Shown here piece by piece: positions 1 through 4,481 of a stretch of 5,301 nucleotides of DNA. Numbering within the stretch: position 1 is the stretch's first letter; each line of letters begins with the position of its first letter. The stretch spans positions 1-5,301 of the forward strand of contig JAEWCE010000137.1 of the NCBI GenBank assembly GCA_023390785.1, in the 5' to 3' direction. This DNA comes from Pseudomonadota bacterium. GTDB taxonomy: Bacteria; Pseudomonadota; Alphaproteobacteria; Rhizobiales; Devosiaceae. The notes below the pieces were generated by a model that worked only from the letters and a program-made list of their open reading frames with translations, had not been told where the DNA came from and did not search any database. Both the position numbers and the translations under genes were made by a program.

Positions 1-193
1 TCATCACTCCGAGGAGGCGTCCATCCTCCTCGAGCACGAACAGCTCGCCGGCGGCGATACGGGCCGCCTGGTCGTCGTCCATCGGCCGCGGCCGCCGGCC
101 GCCCATCAGCGGCACGTAGTGGCGGTAGGCGGCGTCGATCAGGGCGACGACGGCGGGGATGTCGGTGGTGACGGCAGGGCGGAGCAGGGGCAT
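1..193 (-). CDS. GNAT-family N-acetyltransferase, N-terminal fragment
   Basis: Reading the minus strand from the ATG at 193-191 gives an open frame of 64 codons that leaves the window at base 1. The protein begins MPLLRPAVTTDIPAVVALID, then AAYRHYVPLMGGRPRPMDDD, and ends in view with a strand-turn-strand pattern (LFVLEEDGRLLGVM). This is the usual first strand and helix of GNAT enzymes (LRPA..DI..V..LI..AY) followed by strands 2 and 3. GNAT enzymes transfer an acyl group from acyl-CoA to an amine. The CoA-binding motif A lies beyond the edge, so the substrate cannot be guessed. A GGAAAG at 197-202 (read on the minus strand) sits 3 bases before the ATG and is a tight but usable ribosome binding site. 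The gene is divergent from the membrane protein gene at 255. The family call is fairly secure; the exact function is unknown. Confidence 0.72.
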   Translation of the reverse strand, partial: MPLLRPAVTTDIPAVVALIDAAYRHYVPLMGGRRPRPMDDDQAARIAAGELFVLEEDGRLLGVM

Positions 194-254
194 CGGCTTT
201 CCGTTCGGTCGGAGCAGGCATAAGGTCGGCCCGGGCAATGAGGGGGAGAGTCTC
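194..254. promoter_or_regulatory. Divergent intergenic region between GNAT and membrane protein genes
   Basis: These 61 bases separate two divergent starts and should contain both promoters, but I see no convincing -35/-10 pair. A good purine-rich ribosome binding site (GGGGGAGAG, 242-250) ends 4 bases before the ATG at 255. It decides that start over an in-frame GTG further upstream, at 159, which would lie inside the GNAT gene. A 9-base direct copy of CGGAGCAGG (210-218) repeats the one at 180-188. Confidence 0.4.
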
Positions 255-683
255 ATGGACATCGTCAACAATCTGCTGTTCTGGCTGCACTTCATTGGGT
301 TGGGGCTCGGCTCCGTCGCCTCGTTCGGACTGCCGGTGGTGGGGCGGCAGATGCCGACCGCCACGGCGGAGACCCGTCCGACGCTGTTCAAGGTGGCGCA
401 TGGGCTTACCACGATAGGACGGGCCGGCTTCGGCGTGCTGCTGGTCACCGGGCCGCTGCTGTTCTGGCTGCGGTGGGGTGGCGACGCCCCGTCGATGGCG
501 TGGTTCATCGCCAAGATGGTGTTCGTGGTCCTGCTGCTGGTCCTCGTGATCGTCGCCGGCATCACGTCCAAGCGCGCCGAAGGGGGCGACCGGGCCGCGG
601 GTCAGCGCATGCCGATGCTCAGCATGATCGGCATGGTGCTGCTGCTCTGCGTCATCCTCTGCGCGGTATTCGCCTTCAATTAG
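255..683 (+). CDS. Small four-helix integral membrane protein, unknown function
   Basis: This is a 142-residue, very hydrophobic protein. Predicted membrane segments by eye are residues 4-26, 50-72, 82-103 and 120-140, with a polar, charged loop at 104-119 (SKRAEGGDRAAGQR). Potential functional residues in or next to helices are His12 (helix 1), His49 (just before helix 2) and Lys87 (helix 3). The general plan, four short helices with isolated histidines in the first two, resembles small CopD/DUF2269-like membrane proteins, some of which may bind heme or metal. That likeness is weak and I do not assign a function. The ATG at 255 is chosen because it has a strong ribosome binding site, and helix 1 starts right after it. 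The 32 residues upstream in the same frame are Arg/Gly-rich and overlap the GNAT coding sequence. The following gene is the leucine leader region, so this gene is probably its own unit. Confidence 0.8.
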   Translation: MDIVNNLLFWLHFIGLGLGSVASFGLPVVGRQMPTATAETRPTLFKVAHGLTTIGRAGFGVLLVTGPLLFWLRWGGDAPSMAWFIAKMVFVVLLLVLVIVAGITSKRAEGGDRAAGQRMPMLSMIGMVLLLCVILCAVFAFN

Positions 684-698
684 AGGCAGTTGCGTCGG

Positions 699-716
699 GC
701 GGCTTGCCAAAGCCGC
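699..716 (+). terminator. Hairpin after the membrane protein gene, possible weak terminator
   Basis: GCGGCTT (699-705) pairs perfectly with AAGCCGC (710-716) around the tetraloop GCCA, a 7-bp GC-rich stem starting 15 bases after the stop codon. No T-run follows (TCGATTCACG), so if it ends transcription it does so without a classical U-tract. It overlaps the -35 of the promoter proposed for the leucine leader. Confidence 0.4.
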
Positions 717-732
717 TCGATTCACGCAGTAT
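704..732 (+). promoter_or_regulatory. Candidate sigma-70 promoter for the leuA leader
   Basis: TTGCCA (704-709) matches the -35 consensus TTGACA in 5 of 6 positions. A 17-base spacer follows, then CAGTAT (727-732), which matches TATAAT at only 3 of 6 positions. Transcription would begin around 739, leaving a short leader of about 17 bases before the small ORF at 756. That is the expected arrangement for an attenuated operon. A GATTC (719-723), which would be a CcrM methylation site in many alphaproteobacteria, lies in the spacer. The weak -10 makes this tentative. Confidence 0.33.
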
Positions 733-751
733 GGGTTTAGTTAGGAACCCA
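732..751. repeat. Inverted repeat TGGGTT-N8-AACCCA before the leader ORF
   Basis: TGGGTT (732-737) and AACCCA (746-751) are perfect inverted 6-base arms with 8 bases between, extended by a T-G wobble (738/745) if folded as RNA. The repeat covers the predicted start of transcription and includes the AGGA (743-746) that serves as ribosome binding site of the leader ORF. It could be an operator, or an RNA hairpin that hides that binding site if transcription starts further upstream. Confidence 0.35.
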
Positions 752-755
752 GCCA

Positions 756-881
756 ATGAAGCGCGCTCGCGCCATTGCCATCGCCCAGGCGGAACAGCAG
801 GCCCGTACGGCCCGTCTGTTGCTGGCGACTGGCCTGCTGCTGCTTCCCGCGCTGCTTCTTCTCCTTCTTATCAGCCCCTGA
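756..881 (+). CDS. Leucine-rich leader peptide (41 aa) upstream of leuA
   Basis: ATG (756-758) opens a 41-codon frame ending in TGA (879-881), with AGGA at 743-746 placed 9 bases before it. The first 20 residues are polar and basic (MKRARAIAIAQAEQQARTAR). The rest is LLL-ATG-LLLL-PA-LLLLLL-ISP. Thirteen of the last 21 codons are Leu: six CTG, five CTT, one TTG, one CTC, spanning 816-869. The last Leu codon is three codons before the stop. The next gene, 127 bases on, is leuA. Leader peptides with runs of the regulated amino acid just before the stop are the sensors in ribosome-mediated attenuation, as in E. coli leuL, which has four adjacent Leu codons. The peptide itself would have no job; ribosome stalling on it would report leucyl-tRNA supply. 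The rival reading is a real single-span small membrane protein, since the Leu stretch could form one helix. Position and Leu density make the leader reading much more likely. Confidence 0.75.
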   Translation: MKRARAIAIAQAEQQARTARLLLATGLLLLPALLLLLLISP

Positions 882-923
882 GTACCGGCGGCCTGCGTCA
901 GGCGCGGGCGGGTGGTCAGGGGC
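874..923 (+). promoter_or_regulatory. Leader RNA stem spanning the leader-peptide stop codon
   Basis: GCCCCTGA (874-881) pairs perfectly over 8 bp with TCAGGGGC (916-923), and the TGA is the leader-peptide stop. Inside the loop a second hairpin forms, GCCTG (891-895) with CAGGC (899-903) around CGT. A ribosome at the stop codon would melt this stem; one stalled on the early Leu codons would leave it free. In attenuator terms it corresponds to the proximal (1:2-type) structure. Confidence 0.5.
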
Positions 924-934
924 GTACGACTGAA

Positions 935-967
935 GCCGAACAAGGGATTGTCCGGCCGTTTGGGTTT
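935..967 (+). terminator. Candidate attenuator terminator before leuA
   Basis: GCCG (935-938) pairs with CGGC (953-956), then, after one A-C mismatch (939/952), ACAA (940-943) pairs with TTGT (948-951). The loop is a GNRA-type GGGA. The stem is followed by CGTTTGGGTTT (957-967), an interrupted U-tract. A competing helix, GGCGGCC (887-893) with GGCCGTT (954-960, two G-U pairs), would consume its 3' arm and act as antiterminator. The stem is modest in strength, so termination may be partial or assisted by Rho. Confidence 0.42.
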
Positions 968-1008
968 GAGCGCCAGGCTCGCCCCGGCCGCGGGATAGGA
1001 AGACCGAG

Positions 1009-2580
1009 ATGACCAGCACCACCACCGACAGCAACAAAGACCGCGTTTTCATCTTCGACACGACGCTGCGCGACGGCGAGCAGAGTCCGGGCGCCACCAT
1101 GACGCTCGAGGAAAAGCTGCAGGTCGCCGAAGCGCTCGACGACATGGGCGTCGACATCATCGAGGCCGGCTTTCCCATCGCCTCCAACGGTGATTTCGAG
1201 GCCGTGGTGGCGGTCGCCAAGCAGGTCAAGAACTCGGTGGTCGCCGGCCTCGCCCGAGCCATTCCGGCCGACATCGCGCGCGCCGGCGAAGCGGTGCGTC
1301 ACGCCCGGCAGGGCCGCATCCACACCTTCGTCTCCACCTCGCCGATCCACCTCGCGCACCAGATGAAGAAATCCGAAGACGAGGTGCTCGAGATCATCAC
1401 CGCCACGGTGACGCAGGCGCGCAACCTGATCGACAATATAGAGTGGAGCGCGATGGACGCGACGCGTACGCCGATCGACTATCTCAGGCGCTGCTGCGAG
1501 CTGGCGATCAAGGCCGGGGCCACGACCATCAACATCCCCGATACCGTCGGCTACGCCGTGCCCGAGGAATATTTCACCCTGATCAAGACGCTGCGCGAAA
1601 CCGTGCCGGGCGGCGACAAGGTGATCTGGTCGACCCATTGCCACAACGACCTCGGGCTGGCGGTGGCCAATTCGCTGGCCGGCGTCAGGGCGGGGGCACG
1701 GCAGGTCGAATGCACCATCAACGGCCTGGGCGAGCGCGCCGGCAATGCGGCGCTCGAAGAGGTGGTGATGGCGCTGCGCACCCGCGCCGACGCCATGCCC
1801 TTCGCCACCGGCATCGAGTCGACGCATCTGGCGCGCACGAGCAAGATCGTCTCGGCGGCGGCCAATTTCCCGGTGCAGTACAACAAGGCGATCGTGGGCA
1901 AGAACGCCTTCGCGCATGAAAGCGGCATCCACCAGGACGGCATGCTGAAGAATGCCGAAACCTACGAGATCATGACCCCGGCCAGCGTCGGCATCAAGGA
2001 AACCACGCTGGTGATGGGCAAGCATTCGGGGCGCGCCGCCTTCAAGGACAAGCTGCGCGAGCTGGGCTACGACCTCGGCGACAACGCCTTCCAGGAAGCG
2101 TTCGTGCGCTTCAAGGACCTGGCGGACCGCAAGAAGCACGTCTATGACGCCGACATCGTGGCGCTGGTCGACGACGAGGCCGGCTCGGTCGACGACCGCA
2201 TCAAGCTCGTCGACATGGAGGTGGTCAGCAAGACCGGCGGCATGCACCGCTGCACCCTCACGGTGATCATCGACGGCAACCGGCAGACCGTGAGCTACGA
2301 GGGCACCGGCTCGGTCGATGCCATCTTCAATGCGGTGAAGCAGGCGGTGGGCATGGACCCGCACCTCGTGCTCTACGCCGTCGACGGCGTCACCGGCGGT
2401 ACCGACGCGCAGGCGAGCGCGCATGTGCGGCTCGAGCATAATGGCCGCATCGCCTCGGGCAATGCCGCCGAGCCCGATACGCTGGTCGCCTCGGCGCGTG
2501 CCTATCTCAATGCCGTGAACCGGTTGATGATCGAGCGCGGCGCCGCGGCGCAGGGGGCGATGGAAAGCGCGGCGAGCTGA
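1009..2580 (+). CDS. leuA: 2-isopropylmalate synthase
   Basis: LeuA condenses acetyl-CoA with 3-methyl-2-oxobutanoate to give 2-isopropylmalate, the committed step of leucine synthesis, in the cytoplasm. The 523 residues equal the usual bacterial length. The DRE-TIM barrel opens with FDTTLRDGEQSPG (residues 16-28; Arg21 and metal ligand Asp22). The metal-binding HCHND is at 210-214 (His210, His212), and GLGERAGNAALEE carries Asn246 (239-251). The linker region has AHESGIHQDG (302-311) and MGKHSGR, and the C-terminal leucine-binding regulatory domain runs from about 390 to 510 with GTGSVDA at 432-438. That motif is commonly GxGPVDA, so the Ser is a small deviation. AGGA at 997-1000 sits 8 bases before the ATG. 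The presence of the regulatory domain implies feedback inhibition by leucine, adding to the attenuation suggested upstream. The stop is 5 bases from the aldolase gene. Homocitrate synthase and citramalate synthase are relatives, but length and motifs favour LeuA. Confidence 0.97.
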   Translation: MTSTTTDSNKDRVFIFDTTLRDGEQSPGATMTLEEKLQVAEALDDMGVDIIEAGFPIASNGDFEAVVAVAKQVKNSVVAGLARAIPADIARAGEAVRHARQGRIHTFVSTSPIHLAHQMKKSEDEVLEIITATVTQARNLIDNIEWSAMDATRTPIDYLRRCCELAIKAGATTINIPDTVGYAVPEEYFTLIKTLRETVPGGDKVIWSTHCHNDLGLAVANSLAGVRAGARQVECTINGLGERAGNAALEEVVMALRTRADAMPFATGIESTHLARTSKIVSAAANFPVQYNKAIVGKNAFAHESGIHQDGMLKNAETYEIMTPASVGIKETTLVMGKHSGRAAFKDKLRELGYDLGDNAFQEAFVRFKDLADRKKHVYDADIVALVDDEAGSVDDRIKLVDMEVVSKTGGMHRCTLTVIIDGNRQTVSYEGTGSVDAIFNAVKQAVGMDPHLVLYAVDGVTGGTDAQASAHVRLEHNGRIASGNAAEPDTLVASARAYLNAVNRLMIERGAAAQGAMESAAS

Positions 2581-2585
2581 CCCGG

Positions 2586-3350
2586 GTGTCGTCCTATCCT
2601 CGCAATCGCCTGAAGCAGAAGCTGGCCGCCGGTACCCCGGCCCTGGGCTACTGGCTGAGCCTCAACAGCCTGGCGCTGACCGAAATGGCGGCCGGCGCCG
2701 GCTGGGACTGGCTGCTGCTCGATATGGAGCATGCGGTCTACACCGACGAGACGGTGGAGCGGCATCTGGTGGCCGCCCGTCATGGGGGCGATGCCGAGCT
2801 GGTGGTGCGTATTCCCTCGATCGATCCGGCGCTGGTGAAGCGGCTGCTGGATGCGGGCGTGCGCAGCTTCATGTTCCCGTTCGTCCAGACCCAGGCCGAA
2901 GCCGAGCTTGCGGTGCAATCGACCCGCTATCCGCCGGCCGGCATCCGCGGCTTTTCCGGCGCCACGCGCGCCAACCGTTACGGCCGCGACACGAGCTATC
3001 TTAAAACCTATGCCGACGACATCTGCGTCATCATCCAGATCGAAACGCCTCAGGCCATCGCCAACATCCCCGCCTACGGCAAGGTCGACGGGCTCGATGC
3101 CATGCTGATCGGCGCCAACGACCTCGCCGCCAATATGGGCCATCTTGGCGACACCCGGCACCCGGACGTGGTCGCAGCGGTGTCCGGGGCAGGGCGCGCC
3201 ATCCGCGAGACGGGCAAGGCCTCGGGCTTCCAGTTCTTCGACGAGCGCGCCAGGACCCTGCTGCAGGAGGGGTTCACCTTCGGTTCCGTGGCCGGCGATC
3301 TGCACACGGTCGCAACCGGCATGGCCGCGCGGCTGGCCGAGTTCGGCTAG
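2586..3350 (+). CDS. HpcH/HpaI-family class II pyruvate aldolase
   Basis: This 254-residue protein belongs to the HpcH/HpaI aldolase family, metal-dependent enzymes that reversibly cleave 4-hydroxy-2-oxoacids to pyruvate (or an analogue) and an aldehyde. Key residues are in place: WLLLDMEHA with catalytic His49 (42-50), VVRIP with Arg75, QIET with Gln151 and metal ligand Glu153, and IGANDLAANMG with metal ligand Asp179. The Glu-Asp spacing of 26 is that of E. coli HpaI (149/175). GIRGFSGATRANRYG fits the substrate loop. Differences from HpaI are MEH instead of GEH and GAND instead of GPxD. The start is GTG at 2586, because no ATG precedes the conserved N-terminus and the family usually begins about 40 residues before the DxEH motif. 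There is no strong ribosome binding site, so translation is probably coupled to leuA. No aromatic-degradation genes are nearby, so the physiological substrate is open; 2-keto-3-deoxy sugar acids are possible. Confidence 0.88.
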   Translation: MSSYPRNRLKQKLAAGTPALGYWLSLNSLALTEMAAGAGWDWLLLDMEHAVYTDETVERHLVAARHGGDAELVVRIPSIDPALVKRLLDAGVRSFMFPFVQTQAEAELAVQSTRYPPAGIRGFSGATRANRYGRDTSYLKTYADDICVIIQIETPQAIANIPAYGKVDGLDAMLIGANDLAANMGHLGDTRHPDVVAAVSGAGRAIRETGKASGFQFFDERARTLLQEGFTFGSVAGDLHTVATGMAARLAEFG

Positions 3351-3352
3351 CC
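3331..3352. terminator. Shared hairpin at the convergent gene ends
   Basis: GGCTGGCCG (3331-3339) pairs with CGGCTAGCC (3344-3352) around AGTT, a continuous 9-bp stem with one G-U. It contains the stop codon of the aldolase (3348-3350) and reaches the first base of the opposing stop codon (3352-3354). Being nearly symmetric, it forms in transcripts from both strands. Neither side has a T-run, so it may act as a 3' end stabiliser or Rho-assisted terminator. Confidence 0.42.
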
Positions 3353-4218
3353 TACTTGCCGCCCGTCAGATCCGGCGTCTGCGCGCCGCTTTGCACCACG
3401 TGCGGATCGGCAGCCTGCGTCACTTCGGCGACGCCGCCGTCACCCTCGGCCAGCATCTTGTTGATGCCGAGCTTGGCATTCTCGGTCAGGTCGCGCAGGG
3501 CGGCGCGGTAGTCAGGCGTTTTCACCCAGACGCGCATTTCGAGCGTCACCGTGGCGGTGCCGAAGCCGTTGACGAACACCGTCGCTGCCGGGTCGGCGAG
3601 CACCCGCTTGTCGCGGCCGGCGATGCCGAGCAGCGTCTTGCGCACCCGGGCGATGTTGGCGGTATCGGGAATGGTGACGTCGACGTCGATGCGGCGGCGC
3701 GGCTCGCGGCTGTGGTTGGTGATAGCGCCGTTCCACAAGCGGTTGTTGTTGGTGAAGACGTAGAGGCCGCTGGTCGAGCGCAGGCGGGTGCCGAACAGGC
3801 CGATCTCGACCACCACGCCCTCGACGCCATCCCCTTTGATGTACTCGCCGACCGCCACGGGGCGGATCCAGGCGAGCATGATGCCGGCGGCAACGTTGCT
3901 CAGCGTGCTTTGCAACGCGAGGGCCAGGGCCAGCGACGCGGTGCCGATGACGGCCAGGATCGAGGCCGTCGGCACACCGACGAATCCGAGCGCGGTAATC
4001 CCTCCGATGATCAGGATGGCATAGCGCACGGCCTGGCCGAGCAGCGGCGCCAGCGTGACGGTGGTCGACGCCCCGATGCGCGGCAGCCACGCCTGCACCG
4101 CGCGCTGCGCCAGCCCAGCCAGGAAAATGCCCACGCCCAGGGCAACGATAGCGCCCAGAATCGGCAGCAGGAACCCGGTCCAGGTGGCTGGGTTCTCAAG
4201 CGAAAAGGGAAGATGCAT
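3352..4218 (-). CDS. MscS-family small-conductance mechanosensitive channel
   Basis: This 288-residue protein is about the size of E. coli MscS (286). It would be a homoheptameric inner-membrane channel opening under membrane tension to release solutes at hypo-osmotic shock. Three membrane segments are visible at about 14-37, 57-79 and 84-118. Helix 3 carries the family pattern GVPTASILAVIG then LALALALQSTLSN (96-108) and IRPVAVGEYI (118-127). The beta domain follows, with VEGVVVEIGLFGTRLR, FTNNN and the signature NHSREPRRR, then an alpha/beta domain (RVWVKTPDY) and a disordered tail ending LTGGK. Compared with E. coli MscS as I recall it, pore or kink glycines 104, 108 and 113 are Ser95, Ala99 and Ser104 here. 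The start at 4218 is supported by GGAAA 6 bases upstream and by matching length. It is transcribed away from the tRNA gene and converges with the aldolase gene. Confidence 0.95.
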   Translation of the reverse strand: MHLPFSLENPATWTGFLLPILGAIVALGVGIFLAGLAQRAVQAWLPRIGASTTVTLAPLLGQAVRYAILIIGGITALGFVGVPTASILAVIGTASLALALALQSTLSNVAAGIMLAWIRPVAVGEYIKGDGVEGVVVEIGLFGTRLRSTSGLYVFTNNNRLWNGAITNHSREPRRRIDVDVTIPDTANIARVRKTLLGIAGRDKRVLADPAATVFVNGFGTATVTLEMRVWVKTPDYRAALRDLTENAKLGINKMLAEGDGGVAEVTQAADPHVVQSGAQTPDLTGGK

Positions 4219-4293
4219 GAGGAATTTCCGAAGCCCGTTGCAACGCGATGCGGAACATCAATGCCGCAGGGATGAGAAAGTGCCAAGCGCTGC
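4219..4293. other. Upstream region of the MscS gene with two short palindromes
   Basis: This region lies between the divergent MscS and tRNA genes. It holds GGAATTTCC (4221-4229, symmetric about one T) and the perfect 10-base palindrome CGTTGCAACG (4236-4245). On the minus strand a TTGGCA at 4281-4286 is followed 17 bases later by CATTGA, a poor -10, so the MscS promoter is not identified with confidence. Confidence 0.3.
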
Positions 4294-4322
4294 TGGACAC
4301 GCAGATTTCCCTCTGCTAGTGA
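4294..4322 (+). promoter_or_regulatory. Candidate promoter of tRNA-Lys
   Basis: TGGACA (4294-4299) matches TTGACA in 5 of 6 positions. A 17-base spacer follows, then TAGTGA (4317-4322) preceded by TGC, which resembles an extended -10 although the hexamer itself is poor. The start would be near 4329, 6 bases before the mature tRNA, with a GC-rich stretch between as is usual for stable-RNA promoters. The spacer holds a perfect inverted repeat, GCAGA (4301-4305) and TCTGC (4312-4316). Confidence 0.42.
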
Positions 4323-4334
4323 CCCGCGCGGATC

Positions 4335-4410
4335 GGGCGGCTAGCTCAGCTGGTAGAGCAAGCGACTCTTAATCGCTGGGTCCGGGGTTCGAGTCCCCGG
4401 CCGCCCACCA
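4335..4410 (+). tRNA. tRNA-Lys (anticodon CUU)
   Basis: All four stems pair perfectly: acceptor GGGCGGC (4335-4341) with GCCGCCC (4400-4406), D-stem GCTC (4344-4347) with GAGC (4356-4359), anticodon stem AGCGA (4361-4365) with TCGCT (4373-4377), and T-stem CGGGG (4383-4387) with CCCCG (4395-4399). The anticodon loop is CTCTTAA with CTT at 4368-4370, which reads AAG lysine codons, the main Lys codon of a high-GC genome. The D-loop has the conserved GG (4352-4353), the T-loop is TTCGAGT, the discriminator is A and CCA is encoded (4408-4410). No intron or insertion is seen. No clear terminator follows in the 71 bases before the next gene. Confidence 0.98.
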
Positions 4411-4442
4411 ATCCCTTCGCATCGTCATATTGCCGTGGCCGC

Positions 4443-4466
4443 GGTTAACGGAAATTAACCCGAATC
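4443..4466 (+). promoter_or_regulatory. CtrA-like TTAAC repeat with adjacent GANTC site
   Basis: TTAAC occurs twice, at 4445-4449 and 4455-4459, one helical turn (10 bp) apart. The same bases form a perfect inverted repeat, GGTTAA (4443-4448) and TTAACC (4455-4460). The CtrA consensus of alphaproteobacteria is TTAA-N7-TTAA; here the gap is N6, one base short. A GAATC (4462-4466), the CcrM methylation target type, follows after one base. The site lies 22 bases before the ATG of a FliK-like gene, and flagellar genes are common CtrA targets. With the site so close, the start of transcription would be near the start codon. Confidence 0.42.
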
Positions 4467-4481
4467 CGGCAGGGTCTCGCG

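Noticed and set aside
159..254. An N-terminal extension of the membrane protein from a GTG start at 159
   Set aside because: It would overlap the GNAT gene, is polar and Arg/Gly-rich, and lacks a good ribosome binding site, whereas ATG 255 has one.
983..994. CCCG-GCCG-CGGG hairpin as the terminator before leuA
   Set aside because: The stem is only 4 bp and is followed by ATAGGAAGA, the ribosome binding region, with no T-run.
916..2439. A 507-codon open frame on the minus strand opposite leuA
   Set aside because: Its translation is His/Arg/Gly-rich with no recognisable motif and mirrors the codon positions of leuA. The plus-strand LeuA is complete with all catalytic motifs. This is a high-GC antisense shadow.
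2502..3305. A 267-codon open frame on the minus strand opposite the aldolase
   Set aside because: The aldolase on the plus strand has conserved catalytic residues; the antisense frame has a composition typical of a shadow.
3145..4275. A 376-codon open frame on the plus strand crossing the aldolase end and the MscS gene
   Set aside because: It overlaps two well-supported genes, is low-complexity and Arg/Ala/Gly-rich, and shows no family motif.
4335..4410. tRNA-Lys as an integration (attachment) site of a mobile element
   Set aside because: There is no integrase and no second copy of the tRNA 3' end in the window, and the next gene looks chromosomal.
4443..4460. The GGTTAA/TTAACC repeat as a terminator for the tRNA
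   Set aside because: The stem is AT-rich, 6 bp, with a 6-base loop and no T-run after it; a protein-binding site is a better explanation.
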